Positions 36,175 through 45,266 of a stretch of 64,000 bases of DNA are shown piece after piece. The DNA is taken from NCBI GenBank assembly GCA_965198495.1, contig CBDAPL010000001.1, forward strand, positions 310,001-374,000. Direction: 5' to 3'. The DNA is from RH-AL1 sp965198495 (GTDB lineage: Bacteria > Pseudomonadota > Alphaproteobacteria > Rhizobiales > Beijerinckiaceae). Each line of letters starts with the position of its first letter. Within the stretch, counting starts at the first letter, position 1. Below the pieces are notes generated by a model, which did not search any database, had not been told where the DNA came from, and saw only the letters and a program-made list of their open reading frames with translations. A program made the position numbers and the translations under genes.

Positions 36175-36394
36175 TACGCGGCTGCCTGCGCACCTCGCGA
36201 GCCACACTGGACCGCAAGTTCGACAAAACAGGACGAAAATTTGGCTGGGGGTTCAAACGCCTGATCGCGCGTGCCGCGAGCCTGCTGCTGGAGCTGCTAA
36301 AGTACAGCGGACGCCGGCTGCTTGGCATCTCACTTGCACTCCCGTTTTGAATCCGCAGAGTAAAGCACCGGCGGATCAGGTTCGGAGAGTAAAG

Positions 36395-36793
36395 ATGCGC
36401 AATCTTTCGAGAGGCTTTAGTCTAGCGGCCGCCATACTGGTTTCAAGCTATGCTTACGCCGGTGATGCAAAGCTCAAAGCCGGCTTAGTAGAAGCGCGAA
36501 CCACGCTCGTCACCATGATCAAGGATCCTGCGAAACGGGACGCCAACCAGCAGCTAATGGTCAAGAAATCGGCGGACTCTTTTTCTGCGATGCTTGCCGC
36601 TACGACGCCACCGGCCGGCAAGGAAGCCGCTTTCAAGGAGCTTTCAGAAACATGGGCGGCCTTCAAGCAAACGCGCGAGACAGAACTCGTACCCGCAGTT
36701 CTTGCCGGCAAGCAGGCAGAAGTGGACAAGATAGCCGGCGGCATCCAAAAACAGCGCTATGACAAGATGGTAGGGATCATAGACGCGATGTAA
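36395..36793 (+). CDS. small secreted helical protein
   Basis: 132-residue protein with a clear signal peptide (MRNLSRGFSLAAAILVSSYA, cleavage after AYA before GDAKL). The mature part is predicted mostly helical, resembling periplasmic four-helix-bundle ligand domains of chemoreceptors (KRDANQQLMVKKSADSFSAM, ETELVPAVLAGKQAEVDKIA). ATG 36395 has GGAGAG upstream; an earlier in-frame ATG at 36347 is less likely. It follows the GGDEF gene by about 220 bases. Function unknown; family assignment tentative. Confidence 0.65.
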   Translation: MRNLSRGFSLAAAILVSSYAYAGDAKLKAGLVEARTTLVTMIKDPAKRDANQQLMVKKSADSFSAMLAATTPPAGKEAAFKELSETWAAFKQTRETELVPAVLAGKQAEVDKIAGGIQKQRYDKMVGIIDAM

Positions 36794-36798
36794 TCTCG

Positions 36799-36829
36799 GG
36801 ATCCGACGGTATTGTGCGTGATCGGATCC
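36799..36829 (+). terminator. possible weak hairpin terminator
   Basis: Eight-base perfect stem GGATCCGA (36799-36806) / TCGGATCC (36822-36829) just after the stop of the small secreted protein. There is no T-run, so it may be only an RNA-stabilising hairpin or a rho-dependent end. Confidence 0.3.
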
Positions 36830-36878
36830 ACAGCTGCCGAATGTCATCTTTTTCGACGAAGAAGAGGCTGCCAATTAG

Positions 36879-37163
36879 CTAGACGGGTTGGTCAACATTA
36901 CCAGCCGACGCGCACACCTTCGCAACATCGCCTATGCTCAGGTCCGTGTGACCCGGCGTCTTCGACGTTTCGTCCATGCACTTGAGAAGTCCGCTTTTCT
37001 CGAAGGTGCGATCCTTGAACAGCTGGTTGAGAAGCTCAGACCGCTCCTTCTCTGACGAATGCTTCCAAGCGTTCATCGTGTCGTCGGCCCCGAGGGCGAG
37101 CGCAGACGTGCTCGTGTTGTATAATGAAACCAAGATGAGTAGCGTGATCAGCAACCCGCGCAA
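36879..37163 (-). CDS. small hypothetical secreted protein
   Basis: Probable 94-residue protein starting at TTG 37163, which is preceded by GGAGTCGG. The signal peptide is LRGLLITLLILVSLYNTSTS followed by ALA. The mature part has two cysteines (GLLKCMDETSK and DVAKVCASAG) and charged helices (WKHSSEKERSELLNQLFKDR). A longer reading to 37298 lacks a signal at its start. I do not recognise a family. Convergent with the preceding secreted protein gene. Confidence 0.5.
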   Translation of the reverse strand: MRGLLITLLILVSLYNTSTSALALGADDTMNAWKHSSEKERSELLNQLFKDRTFEKSGLLKCMDETSKTPGHTDLSIGDVAKVCASAGNVDQPV

Positions 37164-37448
37164 CTTTCCGACTCCAGCATCGACCCTGAGCCTAGCATGA
37201 GCATCATCCCACCTGAATGCGGCTGATCGCGCGTGCAATGCCCGCGATGAACAGCGCTGGGCTTCAGAACCATAGTCGAAGAGCCGCCGATCAAGCATTC
37301 GCTAAGCTCATGGATGGTTCTGTCTTGATCGGGCAATTTCCCGCGCTTTGAACGCGCGGCTGCATGAACGGTACGGCGTGTCGTAGGCTGCATCAGATCG
37401 AACGAGAGCGTCTCCTAACGCCGCGCGACGTTCGACGTCTGTCGAAGA

Positions 37449-37853
37449 TCAGGCGCGTCTTCCGTCCGCGCAGTGGTCGGCCGCGTTGGTAATGCGCCAG
37501 AAAGCGTGGTCGCCGATGTCGACCCCCGGCCGCGGCGAAAACCGCCGGCAGAAGCCGGCCTTGTCCCACCAGTCGCGACCTCTGTCGCCACGCCGGGCAA
37601 GATTGATCCCCAAGCCGGGTCGCGACCAGAATACGCAATCTCCGCACGCTGGCGCCAGGACAGCCGGGCCGCCGGGTGAGGTCGTCTCACCCTCGCCGCA
37701 ACCATCGAGCGAACGCGTCTCGGGCCATCGCACGACTTCGAATTCGCGCTCGCTTGAAGCTGGCGCGTGGCGCCGGCACAGACCAACCAGAGTACCCTTG
37801 TGATCCCAGAAGCGACACGCTGCACAATTCAGGAAAGTGTCCCCTGCCGGCAT
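37449..37853 (-). CDS. small cysteine-rich protein with an internal repeat
   Basis: 134-residue protein, no signal peptide. A motif occurs twice: CAACRFWDHKG with GLCRRHAPA (residues about 10-32), then CGDCVFWSRPG with GFCRRFSPRP (about 70-110). Each unit is CxxCxFW followed by G-x-CRR-x2-P, giving three cysteines per unit, which suggests a small metal-binding knuckle. ATG 37853 has a perfect AAGGAG eight bases upstream. I know no name for it; a nucleic-acid or metal-binding role would be a guess. Stand-alone gene. Confidence 0.7.
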   Translation of the reverse strand: MPAGDTFLNCAACRFWDHKGTLVGLCRRHAPASSEREFEVVRWPETRSLDGCGEGETTSPGGPAVLAPACGDCVFWSRPGLGINLARRGDRGRDWWDKAGFCRRFSPRPGVDIGDHAFWRITNAADHCADGRRA

Positions 37854-37977
37854 GATTAAGCTCCTTTGGTCGACGCACTGTGCCTCAGCACGGAATTCAT
37901 CCGCGGCCAGCGCGCTTCACCGCCCGCGGCCAAGCGAATGTCGAGAGCTACCGCCTGGCTCGGAGAGTTGCGTATGG

Positions 37978-39069
37978 CTACTCGGCCGCGACAAGTGCGT
38001 CTGCCGAAGTAACGAGATGGAGATGAGGCTTAAGGCCTCGCGGGCTTTTCCCGATCAGCATCTCGTAGGCCGCCACGTAGGACCGCGCCATCTCAGCGGC
38101 GGTGAAACGCGTTTCGAAGCAGCGCCTGACGTCCGATCGCGGCAAAGCTTTAGCGCGTGCGACAGCCGCAACCGCCTCATCCATCGTGTCGACGATGAAG
38201 CCGCTCGCTTCATCCTCGATAATCTCGGGAACAGATCCCTTGCGCCAAGCGATAATCGGGGTGCCGGCCGACATCGCCTCGATCATGACAAGCCCGAATG
38301 GCTCCATCCAATCGATCGGGAAAAGTAAAGCCGTCGCGTTACCGACGAACTCGGACTTCCTGATCTCGTCGATCTCGCCGACGAATTCGATCAGCGGATG
38401 ATTGAGTAAAGGTTCGATCTCCTCCTTGAAATAGGTCTGGTCGGCGCGATCGATTTTCGCCGCAATCTTCAGTTTCATCCCGGATCGTTTCGCGATCTCG
38501 ATGGCACGATCGGGTCTTTTCTCGCGCGAGATGCGGCCGAGGAAAGCGAGGTAGTCGCCGCCATGTGGGTTGTAGGGACAGACGTGCTCGGGCAAGCCAT
38601 GGTATACGGTAGAAAGCCAGTTCGTCCCCGGCGGCATCGGTGCGCGCTGCGCGTCCGAAATCGAGATCATCGGCATGTGCGGGTACGCCCGATAGACCGG
38701 CATGAAATCGGGAACGTCAAGGCGGCCGTGCATGGTCGAGACCATCTTGTGAGCCATGTCTTGGAACATCGGGTATTGCAGAAGATCGATATGGCAGTGG
38801 ATGATGTCGAACTCGTCGGCGCGGCGGCGAACCGCGTCGAGCATGACAAGATTGCTGGCGGTATGATCGCCGATGTTCTGGAGGCGTAGCCCCCTCTCGC
38901 AGCCCGCCACCAACTTCGCGGCGGTGACGGAATCGCCGCTGGCGAAGAGGGTCACATCGTGGCCCTGCCCAACGAGCTCCTCCGTCAACCAGGAGACCAC
39001 GCGCTCTGTGCCGCCGTAAAACTTCGGTGGCACAGCCTCAGCTAAAGGCGCGATCTGGGCGATACGCAT
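37978..39069 (-). CDS. glycosyltransferase family 4 protein
   Basis: 363-residue GT-B retaining glycosyltransferase. The acceptor lobe begins MRIAQIAPLAEAVPPKFYGG with GGTERVVSWLTEELV. The donor lobe has YLAFLGRISREKRPDRAIEI and the E-x7-E motif in PFGLVMIEAMSAGTPIIAWR. A possible -35 TTGACA lies at 39104-39109. Members near this type transfer sugars to surface or stress-related glycans, but the product is not predictable. Reads away from parB with about 260 bases between. Confidence 0.85.
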   Translation of the reverse strand: MRIAQIAPLAEAVPPKFYGGTERVVSWLTEELVGQGHDVTLFASGDSVTAAKLVAGCERGLRLQNIGDHTASNLVMLDAVRRRADEFDIIHCHIDLLQYPMFQDMAHKMVSTMHGRLDVPDFMPVYRAYPHMPMISISDAQRAPMPPGTNWLSTVYHGLPEHVCPYNPHGGDYLAFLGRISREKRPDRAIEIAKRSGMKLKIAAKIDRADQTYFKEEIEPLLNHPLIEFVGEIDEIRKSEFVGNATALLFPIDWMEPFGLVMIEAMSAGTPIIAWRKGSVPEIIEDEASGFIVDTMDEAVAAVARAKALPRSDVRRCFETRFTAAEMARSYVAAYEMLIGKSPRGLKPHLHLVTSADALVAAE

Positions 39070-39332
39070 AGAGACTGTCCCCTGAATTAGTTTGAAACAA
39101 ACTTGTCAAATTTTCCGCTGGCGTTTTCTTAGGAAGAGATGCGACCGCCTGTAGACGACACGAACGCCACGTTTGGTATCATTTGCTAGCAACGTTCAAC
39201 CAAGGCTCAGGTTGCGTTGCACAAGAGCGCGCGGCATCATCGGTGATGACCATCCAGGCGAGGATCGTCGCCGCGCGTGACCGAAGCGGCTCCTCCACTG
39301 ATGGCAGCCGCGCGGCGAAGTCTCGCGACCGG
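39070..39332. other. intergenic region between parB and a glycosyltransferase gene
   Basis: About 260 bases downstream of parB and upstream of the glycosyltransferase (both minus). An AT-rich patch at 39085-39120 with GTTTG-TTTCAAAC symmetry is the likely glycosyltransferase promoter. No gene and no clear terminator seen. Confidence 0.4.
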
Positions 39333-40220
39333 CTACGCGCTAAGCAACGCGACGAGCCTGTCAAGCTGTTCCAGGCTCTTGTACCGCAGCCTCACCTCGC
39401 CGCCGTCGCCTCTGTGCTTGATCTCGATGGCCAGGCCGATCCGGTCCGCGAGCCGCCTCTCGAGAGCGCGGGTATCGGCGTCCTTCGGCTTTCTCGCGTC
39501 GGAGGGTCTGGTTGTCGACGGATCCTCATGGTGCTCGATCTGCACGAGGCGCTCGACCTCGCGGACGGAGTAACCTTTCGCGATGATTTTCGACGCGAGT
39601 CCATCGGGATCGCGTGAGGCGAGCAGCGCGCGCGCGTGACCGGCGGTGATCAATCCCGCCGACAGCCTTTCTCGCGTCGTCTCAGGCAGCTTCAGCAGCC
39701 GCAGCGTATTGACAACGTGCGGGCGGCTTTTGCCAATCACCTTGGCGAGATCGACCTGCGAGTACCCGAATTCCGAGGCCAATCGCTCGTAGCCCCGCGC
39801 CTCCTCCAAGGCGCCGAGATTGGAGCGCTGTACGTTCTCGATAATGGCGATTTCGAGCGCCTGCCTGTCGTCGGCCTCGATCGTGACGATAGGCACGTCG
39901 TGCAGCCCGGCACGCTGGGCCGCGCGCCAGCGCCGCTCGCCGGCGATGATCTCGTAAGCATCCGCCACACCCGGCACGGTGCGCACGAGGATCGGCTGAA
40001 TGACGCCTTTCTCGCGTATGGAATCGGTAAGCTCGGCAAGCTCCGGCTCGTCGAAGATTGTGCGCGGATTGCGCGGATTGGCTCGGAGGAACTCGATCGG
40101 GATCCGTTTCTGTCCGCGCGCGCGGACGACCGCGTCCATCTCGTTGCCGCTGTCACCGATCAAGGCCGCAAGGCCGCGGCCGAGCCTCGAGCGCGGCTCC
40201 TCGTTTTGGAGAGCTTTCAT
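39333..40220 (-). CDS. parB: chromosome-partitioning protein ParB
   Basis: 295-residue CTP-dependent DNA clamp that loads at parS and organises the origin region. Motifs: N-terminal ParA-interacting RLGRGLAALIGD; CTP-binding region VIQPILVRTVPG and EIIAGERRWRAAQRAGLHDV; helix-turn-helix VDLAKVIGKSRPHVVNTLRL; C-terminal dimerisation helix. It follows parA by 34 bases in one operon. Two parS palindromes lie 1.2 and 3.5 kb away inside the same gene block. Essential or near-essential in alphaproteobacteria. Confidence 0.95.
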   Translation of the reverse strand: MKALQNEEPRSRLGRGLAALIGDSGNEMDAVVRARGQKRIPIEFLRANPRNPRTIFDEPELAELTDSIREKGVIQPILVRTVPGVADAYEIIAGERRWRAAQRAGLHDVPIVTIEADDRQALEIAIIENVQRSNLGALEEARGYERLASEFGYSQVDLAKVIGKSRPHVVNTLRLLKLPETTRERLSAGLITAGHARALLASRDPDGLASKIIAKGYSVREVERLVQIEHHEDPSTTRPSDARKPKDADTRALERRLADRIGLAIEIKHRGDGGEVRLRYKSLEQLDRLVALLSA

Positions 40221-40254
40221 CGCGTATGTCTCGTCGATTGTGTTGGCACGAACA

Positions 40255-41091
40255 TCATGCGGCTCTCAGGTGGCGTTCGCGACGGATTACCTCGGATGCC
40301 AGCTTGAGATAGGCTTGGCTTCCCGAGCACTTGAGATCGTAAAGGAGCGCCGGCTTGCCGTGCGACGGCGCTTCCGAGATCCGGACGTTGCGGGGGATGA
40401 TCGTCTCGTAGACCTTATCGCCTAGAAAGCCGCGAACATCGGCGACGACCTGATTGGCGAGGTTGTTGCGCGCGTCATACATCGTCAGCACGACACCGTG
40501 GATCTCCAGCTCCGGGTTCAAGGCGCCTTTAACCTGCTCGACGGTGGCGAGCAGTTGCGAGAGACCTTCCAAAGCGAAGAATTCGCATTGCAACGGAACC
40601 ACGACGGCGTGAGCGGCGGCGAGCGCGTTGATCGTCAAAAGATTGAGGGACGGTGGGCAGTCAATAAGGACGTAGGTGAAGGCTTCGGCGGCGGACGCCC
40701 TACGCTGCTCCGCATCGAAAGCGAGCATGGCAGTACGCAGTTTGTAAGCGCGATCCCTGTCGGCGGCGATCTCCAACTCCACGCCGAGCAGATCAAGTGT
40801 CGAGGGCGCGACAGCAAGGCGAGGCACCGCCGTGACTTGCACGGCATCGCTCAACGAGGTTTCGCCCATCATCACGTTGTAGGTCGAGATCGTTCGGCTC
40901 TTGCGATCGATGCCGAGGCCTGTCGAGGCATTGCCTTGCGGATCAAGATCAATGATCAGCACGCGTTCGTCGATTGCCGCTAGCGCCGTGCCGAGATTGA
41001 TGGCGGTCGTCGTCTTTCCGACGCCGCCCTTCTGGTTGGCGAGGACAAGCACGCGCATGGCTGTGGGCAGGGACACGAGCGATGACTCCAC
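40255..41091 (-). CDS. parA: chromosome-partitioning ATPase ParA
   Basis: 278-residue deviant-Walker ATPase. Walker A is LANQKGGVGKTTTAINLG, the switch is VLIIDLDPQGNASTGLG, and the motif VLIDCPPSLNLLTINALAAA follows. It drives segregation of the ParB-parS complex by ATP-dependent nucleoid binding. Start GTG 41091 gives a short leader before MRVLVLANQKGG; the ATG at 41055 is the other option. Transcribed with parB, downstream of rsmG. Confidence 0.95.
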   Translation of the reverse strand: MESSLVSLPTAMRVLVLANQKGGVGKTTTAINLGTALAAIDERVLIIDLDPQGNASTGLGIDRKSRTISTYNVMMGETSLSDAVQVTAVPRLAVAPSTLDLLGVELEIAADRDRAYKLRTAMLAFDAEQRRASAAEAFTYVLIDCPPSLNLLTINALAAAHAVVVPLQCEFFALEGLSQLLATVEQVKGALNPELEIHGVVLTMYDARNNLANQVVADVRGFLGDKVYETIIPRNVRISEAPSHGKPALLYDLKCSGSQAYLKLASEVIRRERHLRAA

Positions 41092-41128
41092 CTGCTTGCC
41101 GTCACGAGAAGGAGCGGCAATTCGCAGC

Positions 41129-41767
41129 TTAACGAGCGCCGGCGCCCACGGCCCGGACGATCAAGAGGGCGGCCTGATCGTTTGTTCGACTCGGGACGGA
41201 CGAGAACACGAATCTATGGTCCCGCTGAGACTCGGTCAATTCGGCATCAGCACGTTGTCCCTTGGGAAACACGCCCGTCGCGCCGGAAAGTAAGAACCTT
41301 TCGGCAAATCGCACCAATTGTGGCAATCTCGCCAGGGCTCTCGCGCTGACCGCGTCAACGGGATCCGCGTAAACGGAAGCGAAAGTCTCGATCCGCTCGG
41401 CGTGGATCCTTGCGGGCGCGCCTGTTTCACGTGAAACAGCACGCAGGAAGGCCGCCTTGCGCTTGTCGCTCTCGACGAGCTGCACACTGGCGTCCGGCGC
41501 GCCCGCGATAACAATCGCCGTGACAACACCGGGGAAGCCGCCACCGGAACCGAAATCGACCCAGCGCCGCGCGCTCGGCACCGCGGCCTGGACCTGGAGC
41601 GAATCAGCCATGTGCCGCGTCCAGAATTCGGGCATGCTCGACGGCGAGACGAGATTGATCTTCGCCTGCCACCGCATTAGCAGGTCGGCATATATTTGCA
41701 GCCGCTTACCGACATCGGCCGATACAGAGGCGAGAAGCGCGTCGCGACCGGTGGTTGCCGCGCCCAC
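41129..41767 (-). CDS. rsmG: 16S rRNA (guanine-N7) methyltransferase RsmG (GidB)
   Basis: 212-residue SAM-dependent methyltransferase that modifies G527 (E. coli numbering) of 16S rRNA. The SAM motif is WVDFGSGGGFPGVVTAIVIA, then VQLVESDKRKAAFLRAVSRE and VSARALARLPQLVRFAERFL. The mnmG gene ends 12 bases upstream, so the two are one transcript. A perfect parS palindrome is embedded in the coding sequence at 41423-41438, where it encodes the residues AVSRETG. Confidence 0.95.
   Translation of the reverse strand: MGAATTGRDALLASVSADVGKRLQIYADLLMRWQAKINLVSPSSMPEFWTRHMADSLQVQAAVPSARRWVDFGSGGGFPGVVTAIVIAGAPDASVQLVESDKRKAAFLRAVSRETGAPARIHAERIETFASVYADPVDAVSARALARLPQLVRFAERFLLSGATGVFPKGQRADAELTESQRDHRFVFSSVPSRTNDQAALLIVRAVGAGAR
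41423..41438. promoter_or_regulatory. parS site (perfect palindrome) inside rsmG
   Basis: TGTTTCACGTGAAACA, a perfect 16-bp match to the bacterial chromosomal parS consensus. It lies within the rsmG coding sequence, 1.2 kb from parB and about 14.5 kb from the predicted oriC, where ParB loading sites are normally found. Confidence 0.95.
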
Positions 41768-41778
41768 CTTGCTTTGGG

Positions 41779-43647
41779 CTACGCGCGCGCGCGCATTGGT
41801 CGCCGCACATTGGCGGCGAGCAGTGTGAGCGCGGCAGGCGTCATACCTTCGATACGACCCGCCTGCCCCAACGTTGCCGGGCGTACCATCGCAAGCCTCT
41901 CGCGGATCTCGTTGGAGAGTCCGGGTAGACCGGCGTAATCCAAGTCGGTGGGGATCGCCATCGCCTCGTCCCGGCGAAACGCCGAGATATCGGCTGCCTG
42001 CCGGTCGAGGTATACGGCATATTTGGCGTCGATCTCGATCTGCGTGGCCGTGGCGGCTGACACGCTGGCAAGCCGGGGCCAGACCGCCCGCAACATGTCG
42101 AACCGTGCGTCCGGAAAACCGAGGATTTCGAAACCCGACCGGCGTACACCATCCTTGGTGATGTGGAGCCCGAAGGCCGAAGCCTCGTTGGGGCTGAGCG
42201 CGAGGCCGCGAAGCGCATCGGCCGCGGCCTTGTACGCGCTCTGTTTGGCCTCAAATGATCTGGCCCGTTCGGTGCCGACGATTCCGAGGCTCGACCCTCG
42301 CGCGGTCAAGCGCTGATCCGCATTGTCAGCACGAAGCGTCAGACGGTATTCGGCGCGCGAGGTGAACATGCGATAAGGTTCGCTGACGCCACGCGTGACG
42401 AGATCGTCGATCATCACGCCGAGATAAGCCTCGCTTCGATCGAACGTCGCCGCATCAAGGCCGCCGGCACGCCGCGCCGCGTTGAGCCCGGCGACGAGCC
42501 CCTGGGCGGCTGCTTCCTCGTAGCCGGTGGTTCCATTGATCTGACCGGCCAGGAACAGGCCGCCGACCCGCTTGGTCTCCAGGCTCGCGATCAGCTCGCG
42601 AGGGTCGATGTAATCATACTCGATGGCATAGCCGGATTTCAGGACGGTGACGTGCTCGAGGCCCGGGATCGTGCGCAGGAAACGATCTTGCACATCGGGT
42701 GGCAAGGAGGTCGAAATCCCATTGGGATAGATCGTCGGGTCGCCGAGCCCCTCCGGCTCCAGGAAGATCTGGTGCGAATCGCGCTCCTTGAAGCGGGTGA
42801 TCTTGTCCTCGATCGAGGGGCAGTAACGGGGCCCGATGCCGGCGATCGCACCGGAATAGACCGCCGATCGGCCGATGTTGTCCTCGATGATGCGGTGGCC
42901 CGCCGGCGTCGTCTGCGTGATATGGCAGTCGACCTGCGGGTTGGTGATTGCTTTCGTCAGGAAGGAGAAGGCCTCCGGCTCCGGGTCGCCGCTCTGGCGC
43001 GCCAGATCACCGAAGTTGATCGTTCGGCCGTCGAGGCGCGGCGGCGTTCCTGTTTTGAGACGCCCAAGCGTGAACCCGTGCCGCGCGAGGCTTCGCGCGA
43101 GCCGCAGCGAGGACGCGTCGCCATCGCGGCCAGCCGGTCGCGTCGCGGGCCCGCAATGAATGAGTCCATTGAGGAAGGTACCGGTCGTCAGCACGACGGC
43201 GGGGCAGGCGAGCGATCGACCGTCCGCGAGAGTCAGGCCGTAGAGGCGACCGGAAACGATGTCGAGTTCAGCCGCCTCGCCTTCGATGATCGTGAGACCG
43301 TCGATCGCGGCCAGAGCCGCCTGCATCGCCTCGCGATAAAGCCGCCGATCAGCCTGCACGCGAGGCCCTCTTACCGCTGGACCTTTGGCGCGGTTGAGCA
43401 CGCGAAACTGGATCCCCGAGGCATCCGCGACACGTCCCATCAAGCCGTCGAGCGCATCGATCTCCCTGACGAGATGGCCTTTGCCGAGCCCACCGATCGC
43501 CGGATTGCAGGACATGACGCCGATCCTGTCGCGGCGCTGCGTCACGAGGGCCGTCCGCGCGCCGAAACGCGCCGAGGCGGCCGCCGCCTCGCAACCGGCA
43601 TGTCCGCCGCCGACAACGACGACATCGAACGATGGGGAGTGGATCAT
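41779..43647 (-). CDS. mnmG: tRNA uridine 5-carboxymethylaminomethyl modification enzyme MnmG (GidA)
   Basis: 622-residue FAD enzyme which, with MnmE, installs the cmnm5 group on wobble U34 of several tRNAs. The FAD fold starts FDVVVVGGGHAGCEAAAASA, then VMSCNPAIGGLGKGHLVREI, RGPRVQADRRLYREAM, and PRYCPSIEDKITRFKERDSH. The C-terminal helical domain is complete (IPTDLDYAGLPGLSNEIRER). Normal length. Preceded by a parS-like site and mnmE, followed by rsmG and parA/B: the conserved origin-proximal order. Confidence 0.96.
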   Translation of the reverse strand: MIHSPSFDVVVVGGGHAGCEAAAASARFGARTALVTQRRDRIGVMSCNPAIGGLGKGHLVREIDALDGLMGRVADASGIQFRVLNRAKGPAVRGPRVQADRRLYREAMQAALAAIDGLTIIEGEAAELDIVSGRLYGLTLADGRSLACPAVVLTTGTFLNGLIHCGPATRPAGRDGDASSLRLARSLARHGFTLGRLKTGTPPRLDGRTINFGDLARQSGDPEPEAFSFLTKAITNPQVDCHITQTTPAGHRIIEDNIGRSAVYSGAIAGIGPRYCPSIEDKITRFKERDSHQIFLEPEGLGDPTIYPNGISTSLPPDVQDRFLRTIPGLEHVTVLKSGYAIEYDYIDPRELIASLETKRVGGLFLAGQINGTTGYEEAAAQGLVAGLNAARRAGGLDAATFDRSEAYLGVMIDDLVTRGVSEPYRMFTSRAEYRLTLRADNADQRLTARGSSLGIVGTERARSFEAKQSAYKAAADALRGLALSPNEASAFGLHITKDGVRRSGFEILGFPDARFDMLRAVWPRLASVSAATATQIEIDAKYAVYLDRQAADISAFRRDEAMAIPTDLDYAGLPGLSNEIRERLAMVRPATLGQAGRIEGMTPAALTLLAANVRRPMRARA

Positions 43648-43729
43648 GCCATCAATATGACCGATCGCGGCCGCGAGAGCAAAGGCGGGGCGGGCGATCC
43701 TTCACCGCATCACGTACGCGATGCCACAA

Positions 43730-43745
43730 TGTTTCACGTGAAACG
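43730..43745. promoter_or_regulatory. second parS site between mnmE and mnmG
   Basis: TGTTTCACGTGAAACG, a match to parS with one deviation at the last base. It sits in the 104-base gap between mnmE and mnmG, 2.3 kb from the perfect copy, giving the parS cluster typical of alphaproteobacterial chromosomes. Confidence 0.9.
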
Positions 43746-43751
43746 GCTTGT

Positions 43752-45113
43752 TCACTTACCGACGCAGAACCGCGAGAAAATGTCGCCGAGGATGTCTTCC
43801 ACGCCAACGCTTCCGATCAGCTGCTCGAGGGCAAAACGCGCCACGCGCAAATCCTCCGCCATCAACTCAAGAGGAAGCTCTTCACCCGACGCGGCGTGAT
43901 CCAATGCCGCGAGCGCCACCTGATAGGCCGTCCTATGTCGAACGCGCGCGAGGAGCCCGACGGCGCCGCTTCCGGCGATATCTCGGCAGAAGTTGCCGAT
44001 CCGTGCGACGAGCACGTCGAGATGAAAGCCGGTTTTCGCGCTGATGGATAATCTGTGGGCCTTGACAGCGCCGCCTGCATCGGGGGCGGGTACGCGCGCT
44101 GGCCTTTCAAGCGGCCCCTCCCCAATCGGCGCCCCAAGCAGATCCGCCTTGGGTTCGATCCACCAGAGCGGCGCGCCGAAATAAGGCGGATCTTCTCCAT
44201 CGCTCAGCCAAAGCACGAGATCGGCGCCCGCGGCGCGCTCGCGCGCTCGCGTGACGCCGATCCGCTCGACCGCGTCGGCGCTCTCGCGCAGACCCGCCGT
44301 ATCGACGAATGTGACGCGGCAACCTTCTAGGTCGAGATGCACCTCGATGGGATCGCGCGTGGTTCCGGCCATCGTGGAAACGATCGCGGCTTCGCGCTTC
44401 ACCAATGCGTTCAGGAGAGTCGACTTACCGGCATTCGGCGGCCCGGCGATCACCACCTGTACGCCGTCGCGCACACGCTCCGCCGCCGCTGCCATGGCAA
44501 GCTCGGACCGCAAGCCGGCGCGGATCGGATCGACCAACGCGGCTACGGACACGTGAACCTCCTCGGCGAGTTCCACGTCATCGCCGAAGTCGATCGCCGT
44601 CTCGACCTCGGCCGACGCCGCGATCAACGCCGAGCGCCACGGCGCCGTGGCATCGCGCATCGCTCCCGAGAGTTGCCGTTGAGCCTGTCGCTTCTGCCAG
44701 GCCGTTTCGGCGTTGACAAGATCGGCGAGCCCTTCGACCTGAGCAAGATCCATCTTACCATTGAGAAAAGCGCGGCGAGCGAACTCCCCGGGCTCCGCCT
44801 GTCGAGCGCCTCGTATGCGAGCGAGAACACCGACGACGCCAGCGACCACTGCCGTTCCACCATGCAGATGGAATTCAAGACAATCCTCGCCGAGTTCGCT
44901 TCGCGCCGCTTCGAAGAACAGCACCAGGGCGCGATCGAGCGTCTCGTCTGTCAGCGGATCGCGCAAGCGCGCGAGCGTCGCCTGTCGCGGGGGCGGGACC
45001 CGACCGGCCAGCATGCGCGCGATGTCCCGCGACAGCGGGCCGGACACGCGCACGATAGCGATCGCTGCGCGACCTGCCGCGGTTGCCACGGCATAGATCG
45101 TGTCATGCGTCAT
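43752..45113 (-). CDS. mnmE: tRNA modification GTPase MnmE (TrmE)
   Basis: 453-residue GTPase partner of MnmG. The formyl-THF-binding N-domain starts MTHDTIYAVATAAGRAAIAI. G-domain motifs are VIAGPPNAGKSTLLNAL (G1), MAGTTRDPIEV (G2) and VTFVDTAGLRES (G3). G4 reads EPKAD in place of NKxD, a loosened form also seen in some relatives. The catalytic C-terminal motif CVGK is present at the very end. ATG 45113 is chosen because similarity starts there. Together with mnmG it forms the tRNA wobble modification pair. Confidence 0.95.
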   Translation of the reverse strand: MTHDTIYAVATAAGRAAIAIVRVSGPLSRDIARMLAGRVPPPRQATLARLRDPLTDETLDRALVLFFEAARSELGEDCLEFHLHGGTAVVAGVVGVLARIRGARQAEPGEFARRAFLNGKMDLAQVEGLADLVNAETAWQKRQAQRQLSGAMRDATAPWRSALIAASAEVETAIDFGDDVELAEEVHVSVAALVDPIRAGLRSELAMAAAAERVRDGVQVVIAGPPNAGKSTLLNALVKREAAIVSTMAGTTRDPIEVHLDLEGCRVTFVDTAGLRESADAVERIGVTRARERAAGADLVLWLSDGEDPPYFGAPLWWIEPKADLLGAPIGEGPLERPARVPAPDAGGAVKAHRLSISAKTGFHLDVLVARIGNFCRDIAGSGAVGLLARVRHRTAYQVALAALDHAASGEELPLELMAEDLRVARFALEQLIGSVGVEDILGDIFSRFCVGK

Positions 45114-45210
45114 GCAGCGGCGTCTTACGCGATCGTGCGCGCACGCGACACCACGAATTGGAAGGTGTTCGAAGGAAGCAGCGTCGAAAAGCATGACCCG
45201 GAATATGAAA

Positions 45211-45238
45211 CGCCCGGGCTGCGTCACGAGCCCGGGCG
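45211..45238 (-). terminator. hairpin terminator of the L,D-transpeptidase gene
   Basis: Perfect 10-bp GC-rich stem CGCCCGGGCT (45211-45220) / AGCCCGGGCG (45229-45238) with an 8-base loop, followed on the minus strand by TTTCATATT. It lies 29 bases beyond the L,D-transpeptidase stop and before the mnmE start. Confidence 0.75.
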
Positions 45239-45266
45239 GATCATCAAACGGCTTGGTCGAGCGTTA

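Noticed and set aside
42652..43899. 415-residue plus-strand frame antisense to mnmG
   Set aside because: Shadow of mnmG with biased composition.
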